In this document: in pieces, positions 16,175 through 25,387 of the stretch | Layout: each line of letters opens with the position of its first letter | Numbering within the stretch: the stretch's first letter is position 1 | Origin: Pseudoalteromonas luteoviolacea | GTDB taxonomy: Bacteria; Pseudomonadota; Gammaproteobacteria; Enterobacterales; Alteromonadaceae | Length of the DNA: 64,000 bases | Assembly: GCF_001750165.1 (NCBI RefSeq) | Contig: NZ_CP015411.1 | Location: 4,254,501 to 4,318,500, forward strand | Reading direction: 5' to 3' | The notes under the pieces: model-generated | Database searches by the model: none | Told to the model about the DNA's origin: nothing | What the model saw: the letters and a program-made list of their open reading frames with translations, nothing else | Made by a program: the position numbers and the translations under genes

Positions 16175-17386
16175 TTAGGACTGTTTTTGCTTATTCAAAG
16201 CCGCAATTCGGCTTGAAAGCGAGAACAAACGAATAAACCCTTCTGCGTGAGATTGGTCATACACATCATCTTCACCAAATGTAGCAAAGTCTTCACTATA
16301 TAGGCTATTCACGGATTGCTTTTGAACGGCAACGACTTGTCCTTTATATAGCTTTAGCACCACTTCGCCCGTTGCACCGTCAGCTAATGCCTGTGCAGCA
16401 GCCAAAATAGAGTCTTTCAGTGGTGTAAACCAGCGACCATCGTAGACGAGGTGAGAAAACTCACTCGCATACGTTTCTTTCCACTTACGACTTGATTTAT
16501 CTAGCACCAGTTCATCAATTGCTTGGAGCGCCGCCATAATCACAGTACCACCTGGTGTTTCATAGCAGCCACGAGATTTCATTCCGACAAGGCGATTCTC
16601 CACAATATCAACACGGCCAACACCATGTTTAGCAGCAATATCATTGAGCGTCACTAAACATTGATATGGGCTATAACGTTCACCATTAACAGCAACGACT
16701 TTACCTTGCTCAACCATCACAGAAACAAACTCTGGTTTATCGGGCGCTTGTTCAGGTGATGAGGTCCAAGTCCAGACTTGATCGCTCGGCTGATTCCATG
16801 GGTTTTCAAGTTCTCCGCCTTCGTGAGAAATATGCCAAATATTGGCATCGCGGCTATATATTTTTGTTGCTGATGCAGCACAAGGAATAGCTCTTTTTGC
16901 CAGGTAATCAAGTAGTGACTCACGACTAGATAACGTCCACTCTCGCCAAGGTGCAATTACTTTAAGATCAGGTGCTAAGGCAGAAAAACAGGACTCAAAA
17001 CGAACCTGATCATTACCTTTACCTGTACAGCCATGAGATAGCGCATCAGCACCGACTTTACGGGCTACTTCTACCTGAGCTTTGGCAATGATAGGACGCG
17101 CCATCGACGTCCCTAATAAATAAGTGCCTTCATAGATGGCCCCAGTTTGCAAAGTTGGGTAAATATACTCACTTACTAACTCTTCTTTTAAGTCAACGAC
17201 GTAGCATTCACTGGCACCAGAGGCAATGGCTTTTTCCTCTACACCTGCAAGCTCTTCTTCACCTTGACCAACATCTGCAACGAAGGCGACTACTTCACAC
17301 CCATAGTTTTCTTTTAACCACGGTACGATGGCAGACGTGTCTAACCCACCAGAATACGCCAAAACAACCTTCTTTACTTCACTCAT
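16175..17386 (-). CDS. argG: Argininosuccinate synthase
   Basis: 403 residues, the short bacterial ArgG type. It joins citrulline and aspartate using ATP. The PP-loop AYSGGLDTS is at residues 10-18, and SHGCTGKGNDQVRFE, which binds citrulline and aspartate, lies near 117-131. Full length, with no odd residues. The ATG is 15 bp downstream of the argF stop and the stop is 21 bp before the argH ATG, so it belongs to the argCBFGH operon. That operon is probably repressed by ArgR at the argC-argE intergenic boxes. Confidence 0.97.
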   Translation of the reverse strand: MSEVKKVVLAYSGGLDTSAIVPWLKENYGCEVVAFVADVGQGEEELAGVEEKAIASGASECYVVDLKEELVSEYIYPTLQTGAIYEGTYLLGTSMARPIIAKAQVEVARKVGADALSHGCTGKGNDQVRFESCFSALAPDLKVIAPWREWTLSSRESLLDYLAKRAIPCAASATKIYSRDANIWHISHEGGELENPWNQPSDQVWTWTSSPEQAPDKPEFVSVMVEQGKVVAVNGERYSPYQCLVTLNDIAAKHGVGRVDIVENRLVGMKSRGCYETPGGTVIMAALQAIDELVLDKSSRKWKETYASEFSHLVYDGRWFTPLKDSILAAAQALADGATGEVVLKLYKGQVVAVQKQSVNSLYSEDFATFGEDDVYDQSHAEGFIRLFSLSSRIAALNKQKQS

Positions 17387-17401
17387 CTTTTCTTAACCCT
17401 T

Positions 17402-18319
17402 TTAAAATTGCTTGCTTAACAAAGTGACCAGTAGCGCATTCTGGGCATGCATCCGGTTCTCAGCTTGTTGAATAATTTTTGAATTTTCGCCATCCATTAC
17501 AGCAGACGTAATTTCATACTCTCTATGCGCAGGTTGGCAATGTAATACAGTTTGAGCCCCAGTCTGTTCTAACAGCTGAGTATTAATTTGATATGGCATA
17601 AATGTATCTGTGGCTTGTTCCAATGACACATTACTGCCCATTGATACCCAAGTATCTGTATACAATACATTTGCCCCAGCCGCGGCTTCAACTCGGTCAC
17701 TGATCAAAATACTGGCGCCGTTCACCGCAGCCATCTGCTCTGCTTGCTTGACGATTTGCGCGTCGGGTGAATGACCTTTAGGGCAGACTGCAACAAAGTC
17801 AGTGCCTAAACTGGCGGCTAATAGCATCAACGAGTGCGTTACGTTATTCCCCTCCCCCAGATAAGCCAATTTCAAGCCGCTCACATCACCATACACTTCT
17901 TGCAATGTCATAAAATCCGCTAGTGCCTGACAGGGGTGATACAAATCACATAAGCTGTTAACTACTGGGACACTGGCATATTCGGCAAGTGTCGACAACG
18001 TGCTGTGTTGATTGACTCGGGCGACAATACCATCGGCCCAAGTAGAAATATTCAGCGCAAAGTCTTTTACTGACTCACGACTACCCATCGCACCATTTTG
18101 CTGATCTAAATACACAGCATGACCACCGAGTTTATTGATCCCAATATCGAATGATAAACGAGTCCGTAAACTGGGTTTTTCAAATAAAGTAACTATTGAT
18201 TGCCCAGCCAAAGCCTGCGAAAAATCCTGTGGCTGCGCTTTAATTTGGTGCGCAAGATTAAATAGTTTTAAAAGTGCTGCTTGGTCGAGTTCTAGACCCG
18301 AAATAAATGACTGAGTCAT
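17402..18319 (-). CDS. argF: Ornithine carbamoyltransferase
   Basis: 305 residues. It makes citrulline from ornithine and carbamoyl phosphate. The phosphate-binding motif reads SLRTR (50-54) where most OTCases have STRTR. The HPCQ motif is at 128-131, and the ornithine site shows DTWVSMG. The loop usually written HCLP is HCQP here (260-263). Overall the sequence follows OTCase rather than the acetylornithine or succinylornithine enzymes: the VPVVN-x-YHPCQ segment and the QAENRMHAQ end are OTC-like. The gene lies between argB (8 bp away) and argG. Assignment is firm from synteny; the two substitutions mark a divergent subgroup. Confidence 0.94.
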   Translation of the reverse strand: MTQSFISGLELDQAALLKLFNLAHQIKAQPQDFSQALAGQSIVTLFEKPSLRTRLSFDIGINKLGGHAVYLDQQNGAMGSRESVKDFALNISTWADGIVARVNQHSTLSTLAEYASVPVVNSLCDLYHPCQALADFMTLQEVYGDVSGLKLAYLGEGNNVTHSLMLLAASLGTDFVAVCPKGHSPDAQIVKQAEQMAAVNGASILISDRVEAAAGANVLYTDTWVSMGSNVSLEQATDTFMPYQINTQLLEQTGAQTVLHCQPAHREYEITSAVMDGENSKIIQQAENRMHAQNALLVTLLSKQF

Positions 18320-18327
18320 GTTATATC

Positions 18328-19116
18328 CTAAGGTAAAATTTTTGTTCCAACATGGTCGCCTTGTAATAAGGCAATTAAATTTTCAGGCTTTTGCCAACTT
18401 GAGATATACACACCACGTCGTAAATGTTGGGCAGCGTGAAGACTGGTCTTAACTTTGACCTCCATCCCGCCCACAATCACCTTCTGTTGTATTAAATTAT
18501 TGATTTGCTCTGCATCTAGCGAATACAGAGGCTGTTTTTGAGCATCTAACACCGCTTCTACATCGGTCATGAACACCAATTCAGCGCCAATGTTTTGTGC
18601 TATGGCAGCTGCAGCCTCATCAGCATTGATGTTATACAAGGCACCATCTTGACCTATCCCAACAGAACTCACTAAAGGAATACGTCCAAGCGCTAATAAG
18701 TTATCTAAAAGCCCAAGCCCTTCCTCAGCAACACAAGAACCGACCTGCCCGAGCGCCTTGAGTTTTTGCGTAGCTAGAAACCCCGCCTCATACAAGCAAG
18801 TGCCAACAGGCTTGAGTCCCGCAACAATGGCTTGTGACATAAGCTGTTTATTAGCACATCCCGCCAAAGCGCCGACTATGTATGGAAGTTGCTCTTTAGG
18901 ACTTATCCGCAAGCCTTGATGTTTAGCTGTGGCAAAACCCGCATCTTCTAGCCAGCGATCAACCAGTGCGCCACCACCGTGTACGAGTACAAACTGCTTG
19001 TCTTGATCTTTACTCAGGTCGTGTAAAACCTGAAATAGCGAAAGGGCAGCTTGCTCGGTATTCAGTACCGCCCCACCCACTTTGATCACCCAAGTTTTTT
19101 TTGTTAATTGATTCAT
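18328..19116 (-). CDS. argB: N-acetylglutamate kinase
   Basis: 262 residues, near the 258 of E. coli. It phosphorylates N-acetylglutamate with ATP. It is an amino acid kinase fold with the IKVGGAVL start (11-18), the glycine-rich VHGGGALVDRWL (44-55) and the NINADEAAAAIA nucleotide region near 163-174. The N-terminal extension that allows arginine feedback in hexameric ArgB proteins is absent, as in E. coli, so control would rest on the missing first-step enzyme and on transcription. Its ATG overlaps the argC stop by 4 bp. Confidence 0.96.
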   Translation of the reverse strand: MNQLTKKTWVIKVGGAVLNTEQAALSLFQVLHDLSKDQDKQFVLVHGGGALVDRWLEDAGFATAKHQGLRISPKEQLPYIVGALAGCANKQLMSQAIVAGLKPVGTCLYEAGFLATQKLKALGQVGSCVAEEGLGLLDNLLALGRIPLVSSVGIGQDGALYNINADEAAAAIAQNIGAELVFMTDVEAVLDAQKQPLYSLDAEQINNLIQQKVIVGGMEVKVKTSLHAAQHLRRGVYISSWQKPENLIALLQGDHVGTKILP

Positions 19117-20120
19117 CCTTTTAACCCCAAAGTAGGTGAAAACTCACTGACAATATTCATACATTGAAGTGCTTGGCCCGCTGCGCCTTTCAGTAAATTG
19201 TCAATTGCAACAACCACGATTAACTGCTGGTCTTGTTGTTGCCAACCTATATCAACAAATGGGGTGTTTGCCGCGCCTTTAATCGATGGCATGTTTTCGC
19301 CTTTGAGACGAATAAGGGGTTCGTCCGCAAGGCATTGATAAGCCGCTTCAACATCATGAGATGTCACGCCTTCTTTTAACTGCACGTAGATAGTTTCCAA
19401 AATACCACGTGCAAAATTACCTAAATGTGGCGTAAATAGAACTGGATGATCCAAATACTGGTTGATTTCAGGACCATGACGATGGTTAAACAATCCATAT
19501 GGCGACAAAGACACTTCACAAAACTGGGTTGTCAATGACGCTTTTCTGCCCGCGCCTGTGACACCGGAAACCGCATTAATAATAATGGGCGATTCAGCAA
19601 GTAGCCCAGCATTTTTAAGTGGTTTTAATGCATTTAACGCTGCGGTTGGATAACACCCTGCGACGGCAACCAACTGTGCCTCTTTTATCGCAGCAGAATA
19701 CCACTCGGCCAATCCATATTGAGCTTCATCTAGCAGTGTTTGATGTGGATGTTCAAATCCATAAAACGCTTGATATTGAGACGCATCAGCCAAGCGAAAT
19801 CCGCCAGACAAGTCAAAAACCTTCAGACCTAATTCAAGAAATTTTGGAGCCAGAGACACACTTACCTTGTGGTCAGTACAAAGGCAAACGTAATCCGAAT
19901 GCGCAGCAATCTGCGCAAATGCTTGCTCTGTGAGGGGGGATAATTCGATATCCAGTAACCCACTGTGTTCTGGATATAGAGCGCTCAACTGCTTACCTTT
20001 GTCCAGACTGTGTTCGGACACGTAGCAGCTGATCAAATTAAATTCAGGATGATTTGCTAGCAATTTGGCTAATTCTGCACCACTATATCCACTGGCGCCG
20101 ATAATAGAAACATTTAACAT
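19113..20120 (-). CDS. argC: N-acetyl-gamma-glutamyl-phosphate reductase
   Basis: 335 residues, the type 1 ArgC. It reduces N-acetylglutamyl phosphate to the semialdehyde with NADPH. The dinucleotide motif GASGYSGAEL is at residues 8-17, catalytic Cys156 lies in VAGCYPTAAL, and the HRHGPEINQ segment carries the conserved His. First gene of the argCBFGH transcript. The start is 74 bp or more from the ARG boxes in the 166-bp divergent region shared with argE, so ArgR repression of this operon is expected. Confidence 0.97.
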   Translation of the reverse strand: MLNVSIIGASGYSGAELAKLLANHPEFNLISCYVSEHSLDKGKQLSALYPEHSGLLDIELSPLTEQAFAQIAAHSDYVCLCTDHKVSVSLAPKFLELGLKVFDLSGGFRLADASQYQAFYGFEHPHQTLLDEAQYGLAEWYSAAIKEAQLVAVAGCYPTAALNALKPLKNAGLLAESPIIINAVSGVTGAGRKASLTTQFCEVSLSPYGLFNHRHGPEINQYLDHPVLFTPHLGNFARGILETIYVQLKEGVTSHDVEAAYQCLADEPLIRLKGENMPSIKGAANTPFVDIGWQQQDQQLIVVVAIDNLLKGAAGQALQCMNIVSEFSPTLGLKG

Positions 20121-20193
20121 CGATAACTCTTTTTAGTTAGTTGATTGGGGAGTCACACTTGCTATAGATGTCATGTTCTTCGCATCGCCACCC

Positions 20194-20232
20194 CTAAAAT
20201 AATTATTCTTCAAAAATGAATTGATATTCATA
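20194..20232. promoter_or_regulatory. Tandem ARG boxes (ArgR operator) between argC and argE
   Basis: The box at 20215-20232 contains TGAATTGATATTCA and matches the ARG box consensus TGAATwwwwATTCA completely. A second, weaker box at 20194-20211 (CTAAAATAATTATTCTTC) keeps the AAT-x4-ATTC half. They are separated by exactly 3 bp, the spacing used by hexameric ArgR in enterobacteria. It would control both divergent transcripts with arginine as corepressor. argR itself is not in the window. Confidence 0.88.
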
Positions 20233-20286
20233 CTAAACAGATATAAATTTTTATGCAACATCTTTGAATAAATATTTTGGAGTATT

Positions 20287-21465
20287 ATGTCAGTACCAGA
20301 TTTTCTCGACATGTATAAAACCCTCATTGCTAAGCCATCAATCAGCGCCATTGATGAATCGCTAGATCTTAGCAACAAAGCAGTTATCGATGCGCTCGCC
20401 AACTGGTGTCGCGATCTCGGGTTTGAAGTAGAGATTACAGAGCTCACCCACGCGCCTGGAAAATACAATTTATTGGCCCGTAGGGAGCCACTTGATAGCA
20501 GTAAAAATCATGGCGGGTTAATGCTCGCAGGTCACACAGATACAGTCCCTTTTGACGATTCCCGCTGGCAATCCGATCCCTTTGAACTCACTGAAAAAGA
20601 CAATAAATTATTTGGCCTTGGTAGCATTGATATGAAGGGCTTTTTCGCATTTGTACTCAATGCCATTTCACAACTTGATCACAAATATCAAAGTGAGCCC
20701 TTGATGATCCTCGCCACGGCAGATGAAGAAACGACCATGGCTGGCGCACAGCAAGTTGCCCAGCATACTTCACTCAAACCGAAATACTGTGTGATCGGTG
20801 AGCCCACAGACATGGTGCCTGTATTTACTCATAAAGGACATATGAGTAGCGCTATACGTGTCACAGGACGCTCAGGACATAGTTCTGATCCAGACAGAGG
20901 TCTTAACGCCATTGAAGTGATACAACAAGTGATCTCAAGATTGTTACATTTAAAAGAAGAATTAAAGAATAAATATTCAATTGAACATTTCGCTGTACCG
21001 CACCCAACTTTAAACCTTGGGCATATTCATGGTGGAGACAATGCTAATCGGATTTGCGGCTGCTGTGAACTTCACATTGATATTAGACCATTGCCAGGTC
21101 TGAGCATCATTGAACTTGAGCAGATGCTATTAAATGCACTCAAGCCGATTAATGAGCAATTTCCTGGATGTGTCGATGTCATTGCGCTTCATGACCCAAT
21201 ACCTGCTTTTAGTGGACGCACAGATTCTGGGCTCGTGAAGTTAGCTGAAAAACTCTCGAAGCAAAAAGCCATTGCTGTGAATTACTGCACTGAAGCGCCC
21301 TTCTTGCAACAGTTGGGCTGTGAGACGATTGTCATGGGTCCGGGCTCAATTAACCAAGCCCACCAGCCGGACGAGCATTTAGATATGGATAAGATCATCC
21401 CAAGTCAAAATGTGATTTTAGATTTAATCGAAAAGTGTTGCTTTACGAAAGAAAAAGCCAGCTAA
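20287..21465 (+). CDS. argE: Acetylornithine deacetylase
   Basis: 392 residues, a dinuclear zinc M20 family hydrolase releasing ornithine from N-acetylornithine (linear arginine pathway). Metal ligands are visible: His83 in AGHTDTV, the Asp of SIDMKG near 115, catalytic Glu147 and Glu148 of ADEETT, and GEPTD near 177. The dimerisation domain with GRSGHSSDPDRGLNAIE follows, and the last His lies in NQAHQPDEHL. The ATG has GGAG 6 nt upstream. It is divergent from argC and shares ARG boxes; its stop lies within a terminator hairpin. Confidence 0.96.
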   Translation: MSVPDFLDMYKTLIAKPSISAIDESLDLSNKAVIDALANWCRDLGFEVEITELTHAPGKYNLLARREPLDSSKNHGGLMLAGHTDTVPFDDSRWQSDPFELTEKDNKLFGLGSIDMKGFFAFVLNAISQLDHKYQSEPLMILATADEETTMAGAQQVAQHTSLKPKYCVIGEPTDMVPVFTHKGHMSSAIRVTGRSGHSSDPDRGLNAIEVIQQVISRLLHLKEELKNKYSIEHFAVPHPTLNLGHIHGGDNANRICGCCELHIDIRPLPGLSIIELEQMLLNALKPINEQFPGCVDVIALHDPIPAFSGRTDSGLVKLAEKLSKQKAIAVNYCTEAPFLQQLGCETIVMGPGSINQAHQPDEHLDMDKIIPSQNVILDLIEKCCFTKEKAS

Positions 21466-21474
21466 TTGCTGGCT
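21456..21474. terminator. Terminator between argE and the DUF3581 gene
   Basis: AGCCAGC (21456-21462) and GCTGGCT (21468-21474) form a 7-bp stem with a 5-base loop containing the argE stop. On the minus strand a U-rich TTTTTCTTTC follows, so it mainly ends the minus-strand transcript; on the plus strand the U run is interrupted. Confidence 0.75.
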
Positions 21475-21480
21475 CTTCGC

Positions 21481-22176
21481 TTACTTTAATGTGACTTTAC
21501 GCTCATTGTAATAAGCAATCAAATCATCAATTGCCTGCTGGCAGTATTCTTTAATACCAGACACCAACATATGCTTTTCACCGAAGCCGACTTTTTTACC
21601 ATTACTTAATAGTTCAAAACGCAGAATAATCTTGCCGCGCTTACCTTCGTAGCTGAAGTCAGGTGTTGCAGCTTCCAGTGTTACCTCTTCAATGTCCAGC
21701 GTATCCAAATGAATAGACATGGATTCATAGATTACCATAGGGCGCGCAGGGTTGATCATTACCTCTTGCTGGCCCATCAGCGGTATGATCACGTGAGGAA
21801 AGGCTTTACCAGAAAAGGCAACGTAGTTTTTGATTAAGCTCTCTACAAGTTGAGTACATTGCTTATTTTGGCCTGAGCGCTTCACAGACAACATGGTTTT
21901 GTCATTTGACACGATATCAAACTCATCAGTGCCTTCGGGAAACTCTAACACCGATGTTTCATCAACCATACCCGCAAATGTAAAGTGCATATTTTCACTC
22001 ACACCATACTTGTCAAGGACCAATGAGAACAGTAAGTCACCAGGAACACAGAATTTCTTTGCATCAATATCGTGCAAAGGGTTAAAGTCATCAGCCACCT
22101 GCTTTGCAAATTGACTGCCTTGTTCACGGTTGATCACGAGTTTATTGGTTTCTTGTTGGTAATAGGGTGTAAGCAT
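21481..22176 (-). CDS. DUF3581-type protein with hot-dog-like features
   Basis: 231 residues, a soluble protein without signal peptide. I recognise it as the conserved gammaproteobacterial protein annotated DUF3581. The N-terminal stretch INREQGSQFAKQVADDFNPLHDIDAKKF-VPGDLLF resembles the MaoC/hot-dog hydratase pattern (NPLH-x-D-x-A-x-PG). A fatty-acyl or thioester-binding fold is therefore likely, and enzymatic activity is not established. It converges on argE with 15 bp between the stops and shares the terminator. It is probably transcribed alone from the 196-bp gap upstream. Confidence 0.75.
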   Translation of the reverse strand: MLTPYYQQETNKLVINREQGSQFAKQVADDFNPLHDIDAKKFCVPGDLLFSLVLDKYGVSENMHFTFAGMVDETSVLEFPEGTDEFDIVSNDKTMLSVKRSGQNKQCTQLVESLIKNYVAFSGKAFPHVIIPLMGQQEVMINPARPMVIYESMSIHLDTLDIEEVTLEAATPDFSYEGKRGKIILRFELLSNGKKVGFGEKHMLVSGIKEYCQQAIDDLIAYYNERKVTLK

Positions 22177-22372
22177 AGTTAACTTCTTTCTTGCATGAAA
22201 ATCGCGCTATATTAGCAGAAAATAAGCACAGAGAGGTCATATCTCTATGCTAAATGTTGTAACTTTTGATGTCATCTGCATTTTTTATCTGTGATGTCAG
22301 AAAATAATGAATGTGTTAATAAAACAGGTATATCAAAAGCGTATCAATGCAAGACGAACGACAATACTAAAA

Positions 22373-23011
22373 CTACAACAGCGCACTAAGCGGTTCTATC
22401 CCCCATAAAACCAAAATACCACTCGCTACTAGAATAAATAATACATAAGCCCACAAACCGTTTTTAATGGTTGGTGCATTATCCGATGAGGCCATTTTTC
22501 CAGTTAGGAGTGTGCGCAACAAATTAATGCCTTTAATACGGTACAGTCCAATGGCAATGATATGCACAGCGATACCGACCAACAAAATGTCAATATTGGT
22601 TTTATGAATATCACCCGCAAGCTCTACCCAATCATAACTGACATAACTCACGAGTGGTCCATCCATCAAAATGTCATCCGTGGTCATTAGCCCAGATATC
22701 AGTTGAACAAAAATAACCACAAAGAAAAACAGCACCATCATACTACCTGCAGGGTTGTGCCCAATATGCGCTTGTTTACTTTTTAGTGCTGCAAAAGTCG
22801 CTTTTGGATGATGAAATAATGCCTTAAGTTTGGCGGTGTCGCTACCAAACACACCCCATAACACTCGCGTGATCATCAATGCTAATAACACATACCCAGT
22901 CACAAAGTGAAGATCAAGCCAGCCTTCATCTCCCGATACATATAAAACAGCAATGCCAATGACGAGTAGCCAGTGAAACCCTCGAATAAATCCGTCCCAC
23001 ACTTTGATCAT
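22373..23011 (-). CDS. Cytochrome b561 / Ni-hydrogenase b-type cytochrome family protein
   Basis: 212 residues with five hydrophobic segments, about 13-28, 36-54, 88-111, 143-163 and 190-208. The opening WDGFIRGFHWLL places heme-ligand His13 in the first membrane helix. VGIAVHIIAIGLYRIKG supplies another ligand histidine in the fourth. It resembles the di-heme cytochrome b that passes electrons between quinones and periplasmic c-type partners. A short DDILMDGPL periplasmic loop follows the third segment. No cytochrome c or hydrogenase gene is next to it, so its partner is unknown. AGGGG precedes the ATG. Confidence 0.85.
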   Translation of the reverse strand: MIKVWDGFIRGFHWLLVIGIAVLYVSGDEGWLDLHFVTGYVLLALMITRVLWGVFGSDTAKLKALFHHPKATFAALKSKQAHIGHNPAGSMMVLFFFVVIFVQLISGLMTTDDILMDGPLVSYVSYDWVELAGDIHKTNIDILLVGIAVHIIAIGLYRIKGINLLRTLLTGKMASSDNAPTIKNGLWAYVLFILVASGILVLWGIEPLSALL

Positions 23012-23181
23012 AATTGCCCCTATTATTTTTGTGTGATTGTGAGAGTACCTGAGGGGATAAACAAAAACGATGGTTTTGCGTTATAAAACGCAGAATTTTT
23101 GCGACAGGACAAAAGGTAGGGGAATAAAGATTAACATTGTGAATAAGGGCGCCGATTTGACGCCCAACTCAGCCTAATAGC

Positions 23182-24336
23182 TTATAAGCTCGCAGCAATG
23201 ATCTGACGGCTTTTATCCAGTGTAACAGCCTGTTGTTCACCCAATGCTGTCATACCGTGGCGCTCCAATTGAGTTGTTATCTTATCCACCGCCTCTTCAC
23301 CAACGCCATAATCACTTAAGCGTGTTTTCATATCAACGCGGTGGAAAAACTGCTCTGTTAATTCAATTGCCGATGCGATTGCTTGCTCTTCATCTGAGAT
23401 GTCCAGCCCTAAAACACGCTCTGCGTACTGTAGTAGTTTCTCTCGCTTGTGCTCTTTTTGCTCTGACATCATTCTTGGTAAAATAATTGCCAGCGTCTGT
23501 GCGTGATCTAAACCGTAAACTGCCGTGATCTCATGGCCAATCATGTGCGTTGCCCAATCTTGTGGTACACCCGCACCAATGAGCCCATTGAGCGCCATAG
23601 TTGCTGACCACATCACATTGGCGCGTACTTTATAATCCACCTCACCTGACAGCAGCTTTGGACCCTCTTCCATTAATGTCATCAATAGACCCTCAGCAAA
23701 CCGATCTTGTACTTTTGCATCAACAGGGTACGTTAGGTATTGCTCCATAGTGTGAACAAATGCATCAACAACGCCATTGGTCAATTGTCTCGTTGGGAGT
23801 GTTTCCATCACTTTTGGATCAAGTACCGCAAACTTAGGTTGGACAAGAATTGAAGCAAACGGCAGTTTGTCATGTGTTTCGCTATTTGACACCACGCTAA
23901 AACTGTTTGATTCTGAGCCCGTTGCAGGTAAGGTTAGTACCACTCCAATTGGCAATGCTGATTTAACTTCTGCGCCTTTGCTCAAGATATCCCATGGCTC
24001 GCCTTCAAAGTTAGCAGCTGCAGCGATGAATTTACTGCCATCAATCACCGATCCCCCTCCCACAGCAAGGATATAGTTAAACTCTTCTGCCTTAATTTTT
24101 TCCACTGCCTGCATACAGGTCTGGTAAGTAGGGTTAGGCTCAATACCAGCAAACTCGCTCCAGTTAAATTCGCTTAGAGCCGCACTGACTTGCTCATAAA
24201 TACCATTTTTATGAATACTGCCCCCGCCATAGACCACCAATACTTTTGCTTCACTCGGGATAGCTTTGGTTATTTCAGCGATTTGTCCTTCACCAAAAAA
24301 GATCTCAGTCGGGTTGTAAAAATTAAAGTTCAGCAT
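23182..24336 (-). CDS. Iron-containing (YqhD-like) aldehyde/alcohol dehydrogenase
   Basis: 384 residues from the ATG at 24336 (AGGAG 6 nt upstream); a longer reading frame to 24396 would overlap the divergent gene's leader and adds nonhomologous residues. It is a group III alcohol dehydrogenase with GGGS motifs (about 75 and 94-97). The LPATGSESN loop and metal ligands in DAFVHTMEQYL, THMIGHEITAVYGLDHAQT are also present. YqhD of E. coli reduces short aldehydes with NADPH, helping to remove peroxidation products. Divergent LysR regulator with 151 bp between starts, so regulation by that protein is likely. Confidence 0.9.
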   Translation of the reverse strand: MLNFNFYNPTEIFFGEGQIAEITKAIPSEAKVLVVYGGGSIHKNGIYEQVSAALSEFNWSEFAGIEPNPTYQTCMQAVEKIKAEEFNYILAVGGGSVIDGSKFIAAAANFEGEPWDILSKGAEVKSALPIGVVLTLPATGSESNSFSVVSNSETHDKLPFASILVQPKFAVLDPKVMETLPTRQLTNGVVDAFVHTMEQYLTYPVDAKVQDRFAEGLLMTLMEEGPKLLSGEVDYKVRANVMWSATMALNGLIGAGVPQDWATHMIGHEITAVYGLDHAQTLAIILPRMMSEQKEHKREKLLQYAERVLGLDISDEEQAIASAIELTEQFFHRVDMKTRLSDYGVGEEAVDKITTQLERHGMTALGEQQAVTLDKSRQIIAASL

Positions 24337-24427
24337 AACTGCTCCTGCAATGACGGTGTATAAATTAATTGCGAGACAGTTTAATGGCATGCTCAACGAA
24401 GATCATTATTCAAAAGACAATTCACTT

Positions 24428-24441
24428 TTGCACACATGCAA
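24428..24441. promoter_or_regulatory. Palindrome between the dehydrogenase and lysR, candidate LysR site
   Basis: TTGCA-CACA-TGCAA is a perfect inverted repeat with a 4-bp spacer in the 151-bp divergent region. It lies 46 bp before the LysR start and 92 bp before the dehydrogenase start, a fitting place for a LysR-type regulator site. The length is short and the claim inferred. Confidence 0.4.
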
Positions 24442-24487
24442 TAATGAAGTATTATTAACCTTCATATTTGCACAGGTGATACAAAAT

Positions 24488-25351
24488 ATGTGGCAAGGGT
24501 TAGATATTTTTTTAGCGGTTGTGGAGCATGGTAGTTTCAGCAAAGCAGCCGGTGCTTTGGACGTGTCCACCTCCCATGTGAGCCGTCAGATCCAGCAATT
24601 AGAATCTAGACTGGGTACAGTATTATTACAACGTACGACTCGCAGTATAAAGCTGACTGAAGAAGGACTTGCCTATGCCGCTAAACTTAAAGACATTCAA
24701 AACGCATTATTAGATGCCAACAATGAGCTCCAAGGCGTCCAACACACTCCAAAAGGCCCTATTAGAATTACAGGTGCTGGCGACTTTGTTGCAAATCGAG
24801 TTGCCCCTGTGATTGTTAAGTTTTGCCAACTTTATCCTGAGGTTAATGTGCATATTGATTTCAACGCACGTAATGTCGATTTAGTCGAAGATGGTTTTGA
24901 TTTAGCTATTCGCTTTGGCCGCTTACAAGACTCCAGACTTATTGCCCGTAAGCTTAGTACACGCTATATGAAATTATTAGCAAGCCCTGCTTATTTAGAA
25001 AAAGCACCTCCTTTAATCACGCCGCAAGATTTGTCCCAACACAATTGTCTCATTGCGATTTCCAATCGCTGGCGATTCCGAAATGGTGAAGACGTGGATG
25101 AGATCAAGGTCTCGGGCAATTGGCGGAGCAATAATCCTCAAGCCATCCTTCATGCTTGCCGATCTGGCCTTGGGATCGCCCACCTCGCTGAAGACATTGC
25201 AGAGCAAAGCCTTGCAAGTGGAGAACTAGTCTCATTACTTGACGACTACCAGGTGAATGACAATGCTAGTTGGCTGGTTTATCCCCGTAAAGATCTAATA
25301 CCACTGCGTGTTCGACTCCTGATCGACTTTTTACTTTTGCACACTAAGTGA
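24488..25351 (+). CDS. LysR family transcriptional regulator
   Basis: 287 residues from the ATG at 24488 (AGGTGA upstream). An upstream in-frame start at 24350 would overlap the divergent promoter and add 46 atypical residues. The N-terminal winged helix has FSKAAGALDVSTSHVSRQIQQLESRLG (about 19-45). The rest is the periplasmic-binding-like effector domain of the DsdC/PerR-like subgroup (GDFVANRVAPVIVKF near 100). It probably controls the divergent YqhD-like dehydrogenase, perhaps in response to aldehydes or oxidants. In E. coli, yqhD is governed by YqhC, which is AraC-type, so this pairing is different. Confidence 0.9.
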   Translation: MWQGLDIFLAVVEHGSFSKAAGALDVSTSHVSRQIQQLESRLGTVLLQRTTRSIKLTEEGLAYAAKLKDIQNALLDANNELQGVQHTPKGPIRITGAGDFVANRVAPVIVKFCQLYPEVNVHIDFNARNVDLVEDGFDLAIRFGRLQDSRLIARKLSTRYMKLLASPAYLEKAPPLITPQDLSQHNCLIAISNRWRFRNGEDVDEIKVSGNWRSNNPQAILHACRSGLGIAHLAEDIAEQSLASGELVSLLDDYQVNDNASWLVYPRKDLIPLRVRLLIDFLLLHTK

Positions 25352-25387
25352 TCATTTCTATTGCGATCACCGTAAATCTAACCTAAC

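Noticed and set aside
24337..24396. Longer N-terminus of the YqhD-like dehydrogenase
   Set aside because: Would extend past AGGAG plus ATG at 24336 into the divergent control region; the shorter start fits the family.
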